Assembly (NCBI GenBank): GCA_013215375.1
Contig: JABSRB010000018.1
Location: forward strand, 34,693-98,692
DNA: 64,000 nt
Direction: 5' to 3'
From: Oceanospirillaceae bacterium
Lineage (GTDB): Bacteria > Pseudomonadota > Gammaproteobacteria > Pseudomonadales > Balneatricaceae
Part shown: piece after piece, positions 45,709-55,395 of the stretch
Layout of the letters: the number at the start of each line of letters is the position of its first letter
How positions within the stretch are numbered: position 1 is the stretch's first letter
The notes under the pieces: model-generated
Databases searched by the model: none
What the model saw: only the letters and a program-made list of their open reading frames with translations
Told to the model about the DNA's origin: nothing
Made by a program: the position numbers and the translations under genes

Positions 45709-46554
45709 TTAGCCTTCCTCTTTGGCGTTTGGCGCCTTAAAAATTCGATCTAAGATAATAGCGACTAACACAATAGCGAGCCCCGCTTCAAACCCCTGAG
45801 AGATGTTAACCGTATTAAGAGCTCTTACCACTGGTTTACCTAAACCGTCGGCGCCTACTAAAGCGGCAATGACCACCATTGATAAAGAGAGCATGATGCA
45901 CTGGGTGATACCGGCCATAATGCTCGGCATGGCGGCGGGCAGTTCAACTTTATAAAGTAGCTTAAAAGGGGTGGCCCCAAAGGCACGACCCGCTTCAATT
46001 AAGTCTTTAGGCACTTTGCTAATGCCTAAGTAAGTGAGGCGAATAGGGGCGGCAATGGCAAAGATGATGGTAGAGATAAGCCCAGGCACTACGCCTAAAC
46101 CAAATAACACTAAGGTTGGGATTAAATAAACAAAAGTGGGAATGGTCTGCATTAAATCTAGAATCGGTCTTAAAATAGTATACAGCCACGGCTTGTGGGC
46201 AGCAGTGATCCCAATAGGTACGCCAAAGGCGATGGAAATACTGGTCGCGGTGATGACTAACACAAAGGTCTCGAGCATTTCTTGCCAGTAACCTAAATTG
46301 AGTATTAATAATAATGCGCAGACCACAAAGACCACTAGCGGTACACTTTTGTGCACAAACCAGGCAATGGCAGCGGTCGCTATCATAGGCACGAAAGGTG
46401 GTAGCCAGATGAAAAAGTCGACTATGTTGAGTATTAGCCACTCTAGTGAAATCGAAATAGCATCAAAAATGAAATCAGCATTATCGGTGAGCCAATCTAC
46501 AACTTCCTCCATCGCGGAGCCAATGGGTATTTTGTGTTCGGTGATCCAGTTCAT
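45709..46554 (-). CDS. choW: choline/glycine betaine ABC transporter permease
   Basis: A 281-residue inner-membrane permease with about six membrane segments. It has the ABC-coupling EAA-type loop EAGRAFGATPFKLLYKVELPAAMPSIMAGI. Sequence features such as LDLMQTIPTFVYLIPTLVLFG match the ProW/ChoW family. It lies between the binding protein gene and the ATPase gene. A terminator-like hairpin precedes it. Confidence 0.9.
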   Translation of the reverse strand: MNWITEHKIPIGSAMEEVVDWLTDNADFIFDAISISLEWLILNIVDFFIWLPPFVPMIATAAIAWFVHKSVPLVVFVVCALLLILNLGYWQEMLETFVLVITATSISIAFGVPIGITAAHKPWLYTILRPILDLMQTIPTFVYLIPTLVLFGLGVVPGLISTIIFAIAAPIRLTYLGISKVPKDLIEAGRAFGATPFKLLYKVELPAAMPSIMAGITQCIMLSLSMVVIAALVGADGLGKPVVRALNTVNISQGFEAGLAIVLVAIILDRIFKAPNAKEEG

Positions 46555-46635
46555 GCTAAAGCCTATAATTTATTTTATGATATTCAGGTGGTACAAGTTG
46601 TTATGAGGAGCTTAAATTTATCTTTTGCAGTTATT

Positions 46636-46658
46636 AAAAAGGGGGCTTAAGAGCCCCC
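46636..46658 (-). terminator. terminator/attenuator between choX and choW
   Basis: GGGGGCT (46641-46647) pairs perfectly with AGCCCCC (46652-46658) around TAAG. On the minus strand it is followed by TTTTT. It lies 15 bases after the choX stop, inside the choXWV operon, so it should let more choX than choWV message accumulate. Confidence 0.85.
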
Positions 46659-46673
46659 AGTTACTACTCAGTG

Positions 46674-47621
46674 TTACATCGACAGACTAGCTTTTACCGC
46701 TTTTAGCGCGTCGCCGCCATCTTTAGTGGTTACATCTTTCAACCATGCATCTAATACACCTTGGTTGGCTTTTAACCAAGTTTTCGCCGCTACTTCTGGC
46801 TTCTTGCCATCATCTAAAATGGCACCCATGATTTGGTTTTCCATCTCAAGAGTGAAGCTTAGGTTTTGTACTAACTGGCCCATATTAGGACAGTCTTTAA
46901 TGAAGTCTTTTCTGACGTTAGTGAAAACGCTAGCACCACCGTAGTTAGGACCAAAGTAGTCGTCGCCGCCATCTAAGTAAGCCATGTCAATATTGGCATT
47001 CATTGGATGTGGAGCCCAGCCTAAAAAGGCAATCCACTGCTGGCGCTTCGCAGAGCGTGTCACTTGTGAAATCATACCAGCTTCAGATGACTCAACTAAT
47101 TTGAAATCTTTTAGATCAAAGGCATTTTTATCGATCATGTCTTGAATTAAGCGGTTGCCATCATTGCCAGGCTCAATACCGTAGATCTTGCCTTTGAAAT
47201 TATCTTGGTACTTAGCGAGGTCGGCAAAGGTTTTAACGCCGCCATCAAATACGTATTTAGGTACGGCCAGTGTATATTTAGCACCGACAAGGTTGGCGCG
47301 TACTGTTTCTACGGTGCCCGCTTCACGGTATTTAGCAATATCTGCTTCCATAGTTGGCATCCAGTTGCCGAGGAATACATCAATGTCACCATTGGCGAGT
47401 GATGTATAAGTAACCGGTACTGATAGTAGCTGAGTGGTTGCTTGGTAACCCAAAGCGTTGACAATTTCACTGGTCACAGCGGTAGTTGCAGTGATATCTG
47501 TCCAGCCGACATCTGAAAATCTTACTTTGTCACAGCTGCCAGCAAAAGCAGCTGAAGAAAGTACACTCAAAGATAGCGCTAGTGTGATTGTATACTGGTT
47601 AAATTTTTTCTTGGTCGACAT
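46674..47621 (-). CDS. choX: choline-binding periplasmic protein (ChoX-like)
   Basis: About 315 residues from the ATG at 47621. The longer frame from 47678 would displace the signal peptide (QYTITLALSLSVLSSAAFAGS). The mature part begins CDKVRFSDVGWTDITATTAVTSEIVNALGY, the OpuAC/ChoX type, with GNWMPTMEADI and an aromatic-rich FLGWAPHPMN segment. These aromatic residues would form the cage for the quaternary ammonium group. Choline as ligand is inferred from betA/betB next door. Confidence 0.9.
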   Translation of the reverse strand: MSTKKKFNQYTITLALSLSVLSSAAFAGSCDKVRFSDVGWTDITATTAVTSEIVNALGYQATTQLLSVPVTYTSLANGDIDVFLGNWMPTMEADIAKYREAGTVETVRANLVGAKYTLAVPKYVFDGGVKTFADLAKYQDNFKGKIYGIEPGNDGNRLIQDMIDKNAFDLKDFKLVESSEAGMISQVTRSAKRQQWIAFLGWAPHPMNANIDMAYLDGGDDYFGPNYGGASVFTNVRKDFIKDCPNMGQLVQNLSFTLEMENQIMGAILDDGKKPEVAAKTWLKANQGVLDAWLKDVTTKDGGDALKAVKASLSM

Positions 47622-47717
47622 GATTGTTTCCTTATTTATTATGATATTAGTTAGTGTCCATGGCAAAACGCAGAGCAACTGTAACGCCCGTGTTTGTGCT
47701 GAACACTAAGTTCTTTG

Positions 47718-47734
47718 TCCGAGATAGACTCGGA
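47718..47734. repeat. small hairpin between choX and betA
   Basis: TCCGAG (47718-47723) pairs with CTCGGA (47729-47734) with loop ATAGA. It sits in the 146-base gap between the betA stop and the choX start. A T-rich run follows only on the plus strand, so termination of betA transcription is doubtful. Confidence 0.35.
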
Positions 47735-47767
47735 TGACTTTTCTCATTTTCTTAAGGGTTTCTTTTC

Positions 47768-49480
47768 CTATTTTTTTGAAATTGGTTTTAAGCGCTGCTG
47801 TTGCTGCCAGTTTTCATCTATCCACACAGGAGCGGCTTGTGCGGTCAGTGGCTGGTGGCCTAAAATAATATCGGCAGCTTTTTCGGCAACCATGATAGTG
47901 GGTGCATTTAAGTTACCGTTGGTAATCGTTGGGAACACAGAGGAGTCAACGACACGTAATTGCTGGATGCCTCTCACTTGGCAGTCGCTGTTGAGCACCG
48001 CTAGAGGATCGTCGTCGGCCCCCATTTTACAGCTGCAAGAAGGATGGTAGGCGCTCTCTACGTTCTGCTTTACCCAAGTATCAATAGCTTCATCTGATAC
48101 GATATCGGCACTGGGCTGGATCAATTCATCGCGATATGGATCAAAGACACTTTGATCCATTATCTCTCTAGTAAGGCGAATACAGTTACGCCAGTCCTGT
48201 TTGTCTTGCTCGGTGGATAAATAGTTAAAAATGATATTTGGTTTGTCTAGTGGATCGTTGGATTTAATCCACACTCTGCCTCGGCTTGTGGGTTTATTGG
48301 GCCCTACATGGACTTGGTAACCGTGACCATCAACTGCCTTTTGGCCATCGTAGCGCATCGCGGCAGGCAGGAAATGATACTGAATGTCTGGCCATTGCAC
48401 ACCTGCTTTAGAACGGATAAAGCCGCAAGATTCGAAATGATTGGTTGCCCCTAAGCCCGTTTTGGTGAGTAGCCAGCGCGCGCCAATCCAAGCTTTACTG
48501 AGCAAGTCTAGTTTGCCGTTTAAGGTGATCGGCTGTTTACAGCTGTACTGGTAATAGACTTCTAAGTGATCTTGTAAATTTTCACCAACGCCCGGTAGAT
48601 GATGAACGAGCTCAACCTCCGCATCTTTTAACACGTTTTTCGGCCCTATACCTGAGAGTTGTAGCAATTGCGGTGAGCCAATTGAACCCGCACTGAGGAT
48701 CACTTCCTTGTTGGCAAAAACTTGTTGTACTTGCTTGCCTTTTTGATACTCAATGCCCTGCGCTATTTTGTCTTGGATCAGTACTTTGCGAGCGATGATG
48801 CCACTAATCAAACTGAAGTTAGGGCGACGCATAGTGCGGCGTAAATAGGCATTGCTGGTGGAGGCGCGCACGCCATTTTTGACGGTCATATGCATCGGGC
48901 CAAAGCCCTCTTGTCTGTAGCCATTATAATCGTCGGTTTTGGGGTAACCCGCCTGTACACCCGCATCAATAAACGCTTGGTATAAAGGGCTAGTTTGCAT
49001 CTTATTGCCGTTACAAGTGCTCAAGGGGCCGCTGCCGCCACGGTAAGTGCTCTCGCCATCCATCCAAGTTTCGGCTTTTTTAAAGTAGGGTAGGCAATGC
49101 TTATAATCCCAGTCATGAGCACCTTGTTGCTGCCACTGATCAAAATCTTTGGCGTGACCGCGGACATAGACCATGCCGTTGATCGAGGAGCTTCCGCCTA
49201 ATACTTTTCCTCTAGGGCAGTGCATCACTCGGTTATCTAAACCAGGTTCAGCCTGAGATTCAAACTGCCAGGCGTAGCGTTTGCTGTTCATAGGGTAGGA
49301 CAGTGCCGTGGGCATTTGGATAAATATGCTTTTATCGGTGCCTCCCGCTTCCAGTAGCAAAACGCTATGTTGGCCATCAGCTGAGAGTCTATCAGCTAAT
49401 ACGCAGCCTGCGGATCCAGCACCGACAATAATATAATCGTAGCGGCCACTGGTTTTGACACTGTTATTTAGTAAGGACAC
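47768..49480 (-). CDS. betA: choline dehydrogenase
   Basis: GMC-family flavoprotein of 570 residues oxidising choline to betaine aldehyde (and further). FAD-binding motif: [19 protein letters not shown] near residue 15. GMC signatures: [20 protein letters not shown] and [17 protein letters not shown]. The C-terminal catalytic region has [13 protein letters not shown] and [17 protein letters not shown]. The start overlaps the betB 3' end by 13 bases. Confidence 0.96.
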   Translation of the reverse strand: MSLLNNSVKTSGRYDYIIVGAGSAGCVLADRLSADGQHSVLLLEAGGTDKSIFIQMPTALSYPMNSKRYAWQFESQAEPGLDNRVMHCPRGKVLGGSSSINGMVYVRGHAKDFDQWQQQGAHDWDYKHCLPYFKKAETWMDGESTYRGGSGPLSTCNGNKMQTSPLYQAFIDAGVQAGYPKTDDYNGYRQEGFGPMHMTVKNGVRASTSNAYLRRTMRRPNFSLISGIIARKVLIQDKIAQGIEYQKGKQVQQVFANKEVILSAGSIGSPQLLQLSGIGPKNVLKDAEVELVHHLPGVGENLQDHLEVYYQYSCKQPITLNGKLDLLSKAWIGARWLLTKTGLGATNHFESCGFIRSKAGVQWPDIQYHFLPAAMRYDGQKAVDGHGYQVHVGPNKPTSRGRVWIKSNDPLDKPNIIFNYLSTEQDKQDWRNCIRLTREIMDQSVFDPYRDELIQPSADIVSDEAIDTWVKQNVESAYHPSCSCKMGADDDPLAVLNSDCQVRGIQQLRVVDSSVFPTITNGNLNAPTIMVAEKAADIILGHQPLTAQAAPVWIDENWQQQQRLKPISKK

Positions 49481-50925
49481 TCTACGTCTCCAAGCTCAAT
49501 GTAGACACTTTTAACTTGGCTATATTGATTGAGTGTGTCGATACCATTTTCGCGACCAATACCCGATTGCTTATAACCGCCTACTGGCATTTGCGCGGGA
49601 GAGCTACCCCAAGTATTTATCCAGCAGATACCGGCCTGCATCTTGGCGATAACACGGTGCGCACGAGAGAAATCGGTAGTAAAAACACCGGCGGCAAGAC
49701 CAAATTCTGTAGCGTTAGCCCGCTTGATGACTTCCTCTTCTGTTTCAAACTTTAGGATTGACATCACCGGGCCAAAGATTTCATCTTTAACGTTTGGCAT
49801 CTCGTCTGTGCAATCTGCAAAGACGGTAGGGCGCACAAAATTACCCGCATCTAAACCATTTTCGGTGACTTGTTCGCCGCCACAAACGAGTGTTGCCCCC
49901 GCTGTTTTAGCGGCCTCAATATATGAGAGAACTTTTTGCATATGATCTTTTGATATTAGAGAACCCACTTGGGTATTGGCATCACAAGGGTTACCAATAA
50001 TCATTTTCTCGGTACGTGTTTTTATTTTCTCAATAAACGCATCATAGATAAGTGCGTGGACAAAGACCCGGGTGCCATTAGTGCAAACTTCTCCCTGAGT
50101 GTAGAAATTCGCCAGTAACGCGCCGCTCACTGCATTATCTACATCGGCATCGGCAAAGGCGATAAAAGCGGATTTACCACCGAGCTCCATGGTCACTTCT
50201 TTTAAAGAACCCGCGGCATCAGCCATTACTTTTCTACCAGTACCGCATTCACCGGTGAAAGATACTTTGGCGATATCGGGGTGTCTAGATAATGCCTGGC
50301 CAACTTTAGCGTTGCCTTGTACGACATTAAATACGCCATCGGGAAGCCCAGCCTCAGTGTATATCTCAGCGAGTTTCATCACGCTTAAAGGCGTTTCCTC
50401 TGAAGGTTTGAAAATCATCGCATTGCCAGCGGCCAATGCTGGCGCTGATTTCCACATCGCAATTTGCATGGGGTAGTTCCAAGCGCCAATACCTGCGCAA
50501 ACACCAAGGGGCTCACGTCTTGTGTAATAAAAATTGCTACCGCCTAAATCTTGCTGGGTTCCCGCCATGCTGGTGGCGAGTCCTGCATAGTACTCTATTA
50601 CATCGGCGCCACTGGCAATGTCGACACAATCCGCTTCCTGAATGGGTTTTCCGGTATCTAATACCTCTAACATTGCCAGTTCGTCATTGCGCTCGCGAAG
50701 TATCGCCACTGCACGTAGCAAAATACGCCCGCGTTCAGTGCCGCTCATTTGCGACCAAATGGCAAAGCCGCGCTCGGCAGAGGCTACTGCTGCATCAACA
50801 TCACTTAATGAGGCTTGTTGAACGGTTGCTAGCAATTCCCCAGTGGCGGGATTATAACTGTTGAATGTCTCGCCTGAAGTTGCAGCTACGTGTTTACCGT
50901 CGATATATAACGCTGTTGAATTCAT
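49468..50925 (-). CDS. betB: betaine aldehyde dehydrogenase
   Basis: NAD(P)+-dependent oxidation of betaine aldehyde to the osmoprotectant glycine betaine. The 485-residue aldehyde dehydrogenase has [22 protein letters not shown], the glutamate motif [10 protein letters not shown] and the catalytic cysteine in [11 protein letters not shown]. The first codons, [15 protein letters not shown], are duplicated at the start of the small upstream gene. Its ATG overlaps that gene's stop by 4 bases. Confidence 0.96.
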   Translation of the reverse strand: MNSTALYIDGKHVAATSGETFNSYNPATGELLATVQQASLSDVDAAVASAERGFAIWSQMSGTERGRILLRAVAILRERNDELAMLEVLDTGKPIQEADCVDIASGADVIEYYAGLATSMAGTQQDLGGSNFYYTRREPLGVCAGIGAWNYPMQIAMWKSAPALAAGNAMIFKPSEETPLSVMKLAEIYTEAGLPDGVFNVVQGNAKVGQALSRHPDIAKVSFTGECGTGRKVMADAAGSLKEVTMELGGKSAFIAFADADVDNAVSGALLANFYTQGEVCTNGTRVFVHALIYDAFIEKIKTRTEKMIIGNPCDANTQVGSLISKDHMQKVLSYIEAAKTAGATLVCGGEQVTENGLDAGNFVRPTVFADCTDEMPNVKDEIFGPVMSILKFETEEEVIKRANATEFGLAAGVFTTDFSRAHRVIAKMQAGICWINTWGSSPAQMPVGGYKQSGIGRENGIDTLNQYSQVKSVYIELGDVECPY

Positions 50926-50994
50926 AATAATGTTCTTTTTAAAAGTTGACGTTGGCGGTGGATCGCTAGTGTTTCACTAGGTAGTTGTTTTTCT
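50906..50994. repeat. 89-bp direct repeat, copy A (betB start side)
   Basis: It matches 51109-51197 with about seven mismatches and no gaps, at an offset of 203 bases. It spans the end of the small chimeric gene and the start of betB. It marks a tandem duplication of the betI/betB junction. Confidence 0.85.
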
Positions 50995-51128
50995 GAAGTA
51001 AATAGGGCCAGCAATAATGCACAAGCCTGGCTAATGTTTGGAAGTGCGATAACTTCTTCACCGCTATGGGATTGATCTGAAGTAGCATCAGCGCATTTGT
51101 TTTTTATGTATAACGCTGTTGAATTCAT
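50922..51128 (-). CDS. chimeric small gene from duplicated betI/betB junction
   Basis: A 68-residue frame whose first residues, [11 protein letters not shown], copy the BetB N-terminus. Its last 22 residues, from [15 protein letters not shown] onward, copy the BetI C-terminus. The middle (about 35 residues, [21 protein letters not shown]) is unrecognised and moderately hydrophobic. Four-base ATGA overlaps with betI upstream and betB downstream are both kept, so it may act mainly to pass ribosomes along. It could be a non-functional duplication remnant. Expression is unproven. Confidence 0.5.
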   Translation of the reverse strand: MNSTALYIKNKCADATSDQSHSGEEVIALPNISQACALLLALFTSEKQLPSETLAIHRQRQLLKRTLL

Positions 51129-51197
51129 AATAATGCTCTTTTTAAAAGTTGCCGTTGGCGGTGGAGTGCCAAGGTTTCACTAGGTAGTTGTTTTTCT
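51109..51197. repeat. 89-bp direct repeat, copy B (betI end side)
   Basis: Partner of 50906-50994. It covers the last codons of betI and the first codons of the chimeric small gene. The match continues across the stop/start overlap, which shows the junction itself was duplicated. Confidence 0.85.
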
Positions 51198-51760
51198 AGA
51201 TAATCTGCAATGATGCGCTGGGCTAATTGCCCATCAATACCGTTGGGGGAGAGAGAACCGCGCAACCAAATACCATCTATTAAAGCGGCAATGGATAGCG
51301 CAACAAATTTGGCGCGCTCGTAAGGTAGTACTCTCTTCAGCTCAATCATTAAATGTGAGATTAAGCGTTTTTCATTGACTCTTTGCAGACGGTATAACTG
51401 AGGTTGATGCATGGCTTGCGACCAGAAGGCCAGCCAAGTCTTAATGACTTTACTATCGAGTTGGACTGGATCGAAGTTGCCACCGACTATCGCAGTAATA
51501 CGCTCTACAACATCGTCCTTAGTGCAAAGATCCAGGCGCTGTCGTACTCCCGCTGACAGCTGGCGCAAAATGCTGCGCATGGTCTCTTCAAGGAGCCCAT
51601 CCTTACCCCCAAAATAGTGGTTAATAATGGCAGGGGATACTCCTGCGTAGCTGCTGATGGTCACCACACTGGCTTTTTGTAAACCCACCGCGTTAATCGC
51701 CTGCATTGTGGCATCGATTAACTGAGGTTTCCTGATGGCTGGCATTCCAACTTTAGGCAT
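51125..51760 (-). CDS. betI: choline-responsive repressor BetI
   Basis: TetR-family regulator of about 211 residues from the ATG at 51760 ([18 protein letters not shown], the BetI N-terminus; the frame from 51787 adds nine residues). The HTH is [26 protein letters not shown], and the C-terminal ligand domain includes [18 protein letters not shown] and [14 protein letters not shown]. It represses the bet genes until choline is present. First gene of the run; a promoter and palindrome lie upstream. Confidence 0.94.
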   Translation of the reverse strand: MPKVGMPAIRKPQLIDATMQAINAVGLQKASVVTISSYAGVSPAIINHYFGGKDGLLEETMRSILRQLSAGVRQRLDLCTKDDVVERITAIVGGNFDPVQLDSKVIKTWLAFWSQAMHQPQLYRLQRVNEKRLISHLMIELKRVLPYERAKFVALSIAALIDGIWLRGSLSPNGIDGQLAQRIIADYLEKQLPSETLALHRQRQLLKRALL

Positions 51761-51907
51761 GGTGTGGCTATCCTTTTTATTAAACATTCATTTACTGAAA
51801 AATAAATCTTGGCAACTTTAAATGTATTTAATCTCTGATAAAAAGCGCTGAACAGTGCCAAGTTAGGCAATGAGTTCGAGAAAGTAGCAGTCTTTTTAAC
51901 TGCTATG

Positions 51908-51935
51908 TTTTTATTAAATGATCGTTTAATAAAAA
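51908..51935. promoter_or_regulatory. 28-bp palindrome, candidate BetI operator
   Basis: Arms TTTTTATTAAA (51908-51918) and TTTAATAAAAA (51925-51935) are exact inverses around TGATCG. It overlaps the -10 element and probable start point of the betI promoter, the usual place for a TetR-family operator. BetI is the obvious candidate ligand. Confidence 0.65.
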
Positions 51936-51960
51936 TATTTGATTAATGCTCTCTTGTCAA
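51932..51960 (-). promoter_or_regulatory. sigma-70-type promoter of the betI operon
   Basis: On the minus strand, TTGACA (51960-51955), 17 bases, then TATTTT (51937-51932). The -35 is consensus and the spacing optimal. It lies about 170 bases upstream of the betI start and overlaps the palindrome at 51908-51935. Confidence 0.65.
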
Positions 51961-52116
51961 GATAGAACCACATTATCAAGGGTATATGTTGTCGCTGGTG
52001 TTTAAACAGTCTGTTTTAATTTTGATCAAAATTGGTGTCGTATTAGCGCCAGTTGATTGATTTTTAGCGATAAGTTTCAATGGTACAGTGTGTAATAATA
52101 AATTCAGTTTCAATTA

Positions 52117-52145
52117 TTTACTCAGACATTTTTTATCTGAGTAAA
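52117..52145. repeat. perfect 10-bp hairpin in the betI/decarboxylase gap
   Basis: TTTACTCAGA (52117-52126) and TCTGAGTAAA (52136-52145) pair around a T-rich 9-base loop. It may be a regulator site or RNA hairpin; nothing in the context decides. Confidence 0.4.
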
Positions 52146-52496
52146 ATGCTTAAACGTACTGATAGAGACTGCTGGAGCGCTTTAGTACAAAAAAATTGTC
52201 TATATATCATTAGGCAATTTTGTTGGTAAATACTTAAAAATAATTCAATTTTAATCAATCTCTAGCTGGGGTTTAGCTGGAGTAAAAAATGGCGGGTTGA
52301 TGTTTGACTAGCGCTGTGTTTCATTAAGCTTACATTAATAAAAAGAACCTTGGTGATTTGTGGATTATATTCATCAATAACTCAGATAGGGTCTATATTT
52401 AAAAGGGAAGCGAATAGTTAAAACTTGCTTAACTCTGCTAAGAGGCATGGTGAGTTGCAATGCGTTTCCTAAGTTGCAGCGATACAGGATAGGGAT

Positions 52497-55358
52497 ATGT
52501 CAGACAGTCAAGAATACTATGCAGAGCTTGGTTTTTACCATCGCGTTACACAATTGCGTTCAGATACTTGGGGACGATTATGTAAGTTCACGGAGCTTTT
52601 AAAAGAAAAGGAAGCGAGTCACAGAGAGTACAATAGGATTAGAAAGTCTGTTCACTACTGCTTAAATACGCTGGATTGGATTGAGAAATTTCACGCTTTT
52701 CCCTCTACTGATGATTTTAATAGGCTCTGGAAAGATTATAACAGTACTGATCATCACGGCTTGGCCCGCTCAGTCAAGCGCATCTCTAGAGCGTTATCCA
52801 GTGATTCCTATCGGCGTAGTACCATTGATTTATCAGGCTCGGGCGCAGGACAGGCCGAGCAGGAGCAAGTGGAAGAGTTTGAGTCCTTGCGTAATCAGCT
52901 AGAGCAAAGTTATACCAAGTCAAAACCTTATTTTGAATTGCTGGTCGTCGATGACATTAGCAGTGCCGCTGTGCGTGCTATGCGCCAAGTGTTTAGAAAC
53001 TTGCGCAGCAATGAGGACAAGTTTATTTACGATGTAGTCGTAGTGCCCAGTTTTGAAGATGCTATTACTGCTATTTTGATTAACAAAAACATCCAAGCCT
53101 GTATTGTTCGCCAGGGCATTCCCATGAAGGCGAAAGATGGGGGGATGGGTGGTCTCGATGAGTTTTTAGTCGGTGTTAAAAAATACAACAATGATGTAAA
53201 ACGCATTATTGAACTGGGTCGTTCAATGCGTGATATACGCCCGGAATTAGATATTTATTTAATAGCGACGATAGCCGCAGAAAAAATAGCCAGTTCAGAA
53301 ACTCAAGTGTTTAAACGCATTTTTTATCGTGATAATGATTACCTTGAAAAGCATCATTGCATTTTAAGTGGCATTGGCGAGCGCTTTAAAACGCCTTTCT
53401 TTAATGCGTTGAAAAAATACAGTCGTAAACCTACCGGTATTTTCCATGCGATGCCTGTCTCGCGTGGTAAGTCGGCGATTAACTCCAATTGGATTGGGGA
53501 TATGGTAGATTTTTATGGCATTAATATCTTTCTTGCAGAAACTTCTACCACCTCTGGTGGCTTAGATTCACTATTACAACCTCATGGTCCGCTCAAAGAA
53601 GCGCAAGAATATGCCAGCCGCGCGTTTGGCTCGCACGAGACCTTCTTTGTTACCAATGGCACCTCCACGGCAAATAAAATAGTAGTGCAAGCGCTGATTC
53701 AACCCGGTGATATTGTGATGGTAGACCGCGATTGTCACAAGTCTCATCACTATGGCATGGTGCTCTCTGGCGCGCATGTCTGTTACTTAGATTCCTATCC
53801 GATCAATCAGTATTCCATGTACGGTGCGGTGCCAATTAGAGAGATAAAGAAGCAGTTGTTGGAGTATAAACGCGCCGGTAAACTAGATCGCGTCAAAATG
53901 CTGTTACTGACCAACTGTACTTTTGATGGCATAGTCTACAACGTGCGCAGGGTGATGGAAGAGTGCCTAGCGATCAAGCCAGATTTAGTGTTTTTATGGG
54001 ACGAGGCATGGTTTGCCTTCGCCACCTTTAATCCCATTTATCGCCAGCGTACTGGTATGTATAACGCGCGTACCTTACGTCGTAAATTTAAAACGACTGA
54101 GTACCAGGACAGCTATGATAAGTATCAGCAGAAAATGGAAAAATTGGATGCTGATGACGACGCCACTTGGCTCGATAATCGCTTGATGCCAGACCCCACT
54201 AAAGCGCGGATTAGGGTATATACCACGCACTCAACACACAAGACACTGACTTCACTGCGCCAGGGATCGATGATTCATATCTTTGATCAGGATTATAATC
54301 AAAAGGTAGAGGGGCCATTCCACGAAGCCTACATGACTCACACCACCACATCGCCAAATTATCAGATACTAGCTTCGTTAGATTTGGGTCGCAGACAAGC
54401 TGAACTTGAAGGTTATGGGCTAGTACATCGTCAATTAGAAATAGCGATGAGCTTAAGAACCTGCATGTATAACGATGGCAGGTTTAATAAATACTTTAAG
54501 TTCCTGGTCAATAAAGACATGGTGCCCGCACAATATCGCGAATCGGGTGTGGATTCGTATTACAGTCCTAAAACGGGTTTCTCGCATATGGAAGAGGCGT
54601 GGCGAGATGATGAATTTGTGGTGGACCCAACCCGTATTACGCTAGAAATAGGCAATACTGGGATTGATGGAGACACTTTTAAAAATGATATTTTGATGGA
54701 AAAACACGGTATCCAAATCAATAAAACTTCGCGCAATACCGTGTTGTTTATGATCAATATTGGTACTACTCGCAGTGCCGCTGCCCATCTTATTGAAGTA
54801 TTCCAGCGCATTGTTAACCAGCTGGAATATCAACAGGAGGGAATGAGCCCTAAAGAGAAGAAAATACACGCAAAAAAGGTGCTCTCTCTCACCCAAGATT
54901 TACCCCCACTTCCTGACTTTAGCTATTTTCATAAAGCCTTTAGATGCTCAAGTGGCAGCCGCTTTGATACCCCAGAGGGAAATATTCGCGATGCCTATTT
55001 TCTAAGCTATAACGATGAGAATTGTGAATATTTTCATTTTGAAAAAGGCGAAATGCACGAGTTGATGAAGAGCAGAGAGCTGGTCTCGACCAGCTTTGTG
55101 ATTCCCTACCCACCCGGGTTTCCTATTTTAGTACCAGGACAAGTGATCAGTGAAGAAATTATCGACTATATGTTGGCATTGGATGTCACAGAAATTCACG
55201 GCTATCGGCCTGATTTCGGACTCGGAGTGTTCACCGAAAAAGCGCTTGAAGCAATCGTTGTCAAAAAGCGTCCTCTGGCAGCGGTGCCTGCAGTGGCTAT
55301 CCCAATTGATGTCGGTAGAAAAACCCTCAAGCGCAGTAAAAATAATAAAACAACATAG
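52497..55358 (+). CDS. large PLP-dependent Orn/Lys/Arg-type decarboxylase
   Basis: A 953-residue fold I PLP enzyme, longer than inducible lysine/ornithine/arginine decarboxylases (about 710-760). Residues 1 to about 140 are an unrecognised charged region. About 140-300 is a receiver-like wing domain (FELLVVDDISSAAVRAMRQ). The PLP core follows with HGPLKEAQEYASRAFGSHETFFVTNGTSTANK, DRDCHKSHHYG, D502 in DEAWFAF and the Schiff-base lysine K582 in STHKTLTSLRQGSM. The C-terminal domain has PPGFPILVPGQ. Substrate is unknown: it could act on a basic amino acid or a conjugate. First of four genes with an ATP-grasp ligase, Ntn hydrolase and amidase. Confidence 0.85.
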   Translation: MSDSQEYYAELGFYHRVTQLRSDTWGRLCKFTELLKEKEASHREYNRIRKSVHYCLNTLDWIEKFHAFPSTDDFNRLWKDYNSTDHHGLARSVKRISRALSSDSYRRSTIDLSGSGAGQAEQEQVEEFESLRNQLEQSYTKSKPYFELLVVDDISSAAVRAMRQVFRNLRSNEDKFIYDVVVVPSFEDAITAILINKNIQACIVRQGIPMKAKDGGMGGLDEFLVGVKKYNNDVKRIIELGRSMRDIRPELDIYLIATIAAEKIASSETQVFKRIFYRDNDYLEKHHCILSGIGERFKTPFFNALKKYSRKPTGIFHAMPVSRGKSAINSNWIGDMVDFYGINIFLAETSTTSGGLDSLLQPHGPLKEAQEYASRAFGSHETFFVTNGTSTANKIVVQALIQPGDIVMVDRDCHKSHHYGMVLSGAHVCYLDSYPINQYSMYGAVPIREIKKQLLEYKRAGKLDRVKMLLLTNCTFDGIVYNVRRVMEECLAIKPDLVFLWDEAWFAFATFNPIYRQRTGMYNARTLRRKFKTTEYQDSYDKYQQKMEKLDADDDATWLDNRLMPDPTKARIRVYTTHSTHKTLTSLRQGSMIHIFDQDYNQKVEGPFHEAYMTHTTTSPNYQILASLDLGRRQAELEGYGLVHRQLEIAMSLRTCMYNDGRFNKYFKFLVNKDMVPAQYRESGVDSYYSPKTGFSHMEEAWRDDEFVVDPTRITLEIGNTGIDGDTFKNDILMEKHGIQINKTSRNTVLFMINIGTTRSAAAHLIEVFQRIVNQLEYQQEGMSPKEKKIHAKKVLSLTQDLPPLPDFSYFHKAFRCSSGSRFDTPEGNIRDAYFLSYNDENCEYFHFEKGEMHELMKSRELVSTSFVIPYPPGFPILVPGQVISEEIIDYMLALDVTEIHGYRPDFGLGVFTEKALEAIVVKKRPLAAVPAVAIPIDVGRKTLKRSKNNKTT

Positions 55359-55395
55359 ACAAGATTGTACAACGCAGTTAAAGGATGAATTAGCC

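Larger units (their letters stand above)
51788..52496. other. 709-base non-coding region between betI and the decarboxylase gene
   Basis: AT-rich divergent gap. It holds the betI promoter (51932-51960), the overlapping 28-bp palindrome (51908-51935) and a hairpin at 52117-52145. The remaining 350 bases up to the plus-strand gene show no supportable gene. The length leaves room for a leader or small RNA. Confidence 0.55.

Noticed and set aside
47718..47734. Hairpin after betA as the end of the bet transcript
   Set aside because: The T-rich tail is on the wrong strand for betA, so I list it only as a repeat.
55150..55395. N-terminal extension of the ATP-grasp protein by 82 residues
   Set aside because: It lies mostly inside the decarboxylase gene in another frame, while ATG 55396 has a ribosome-binding site and a plausible N-terminus.
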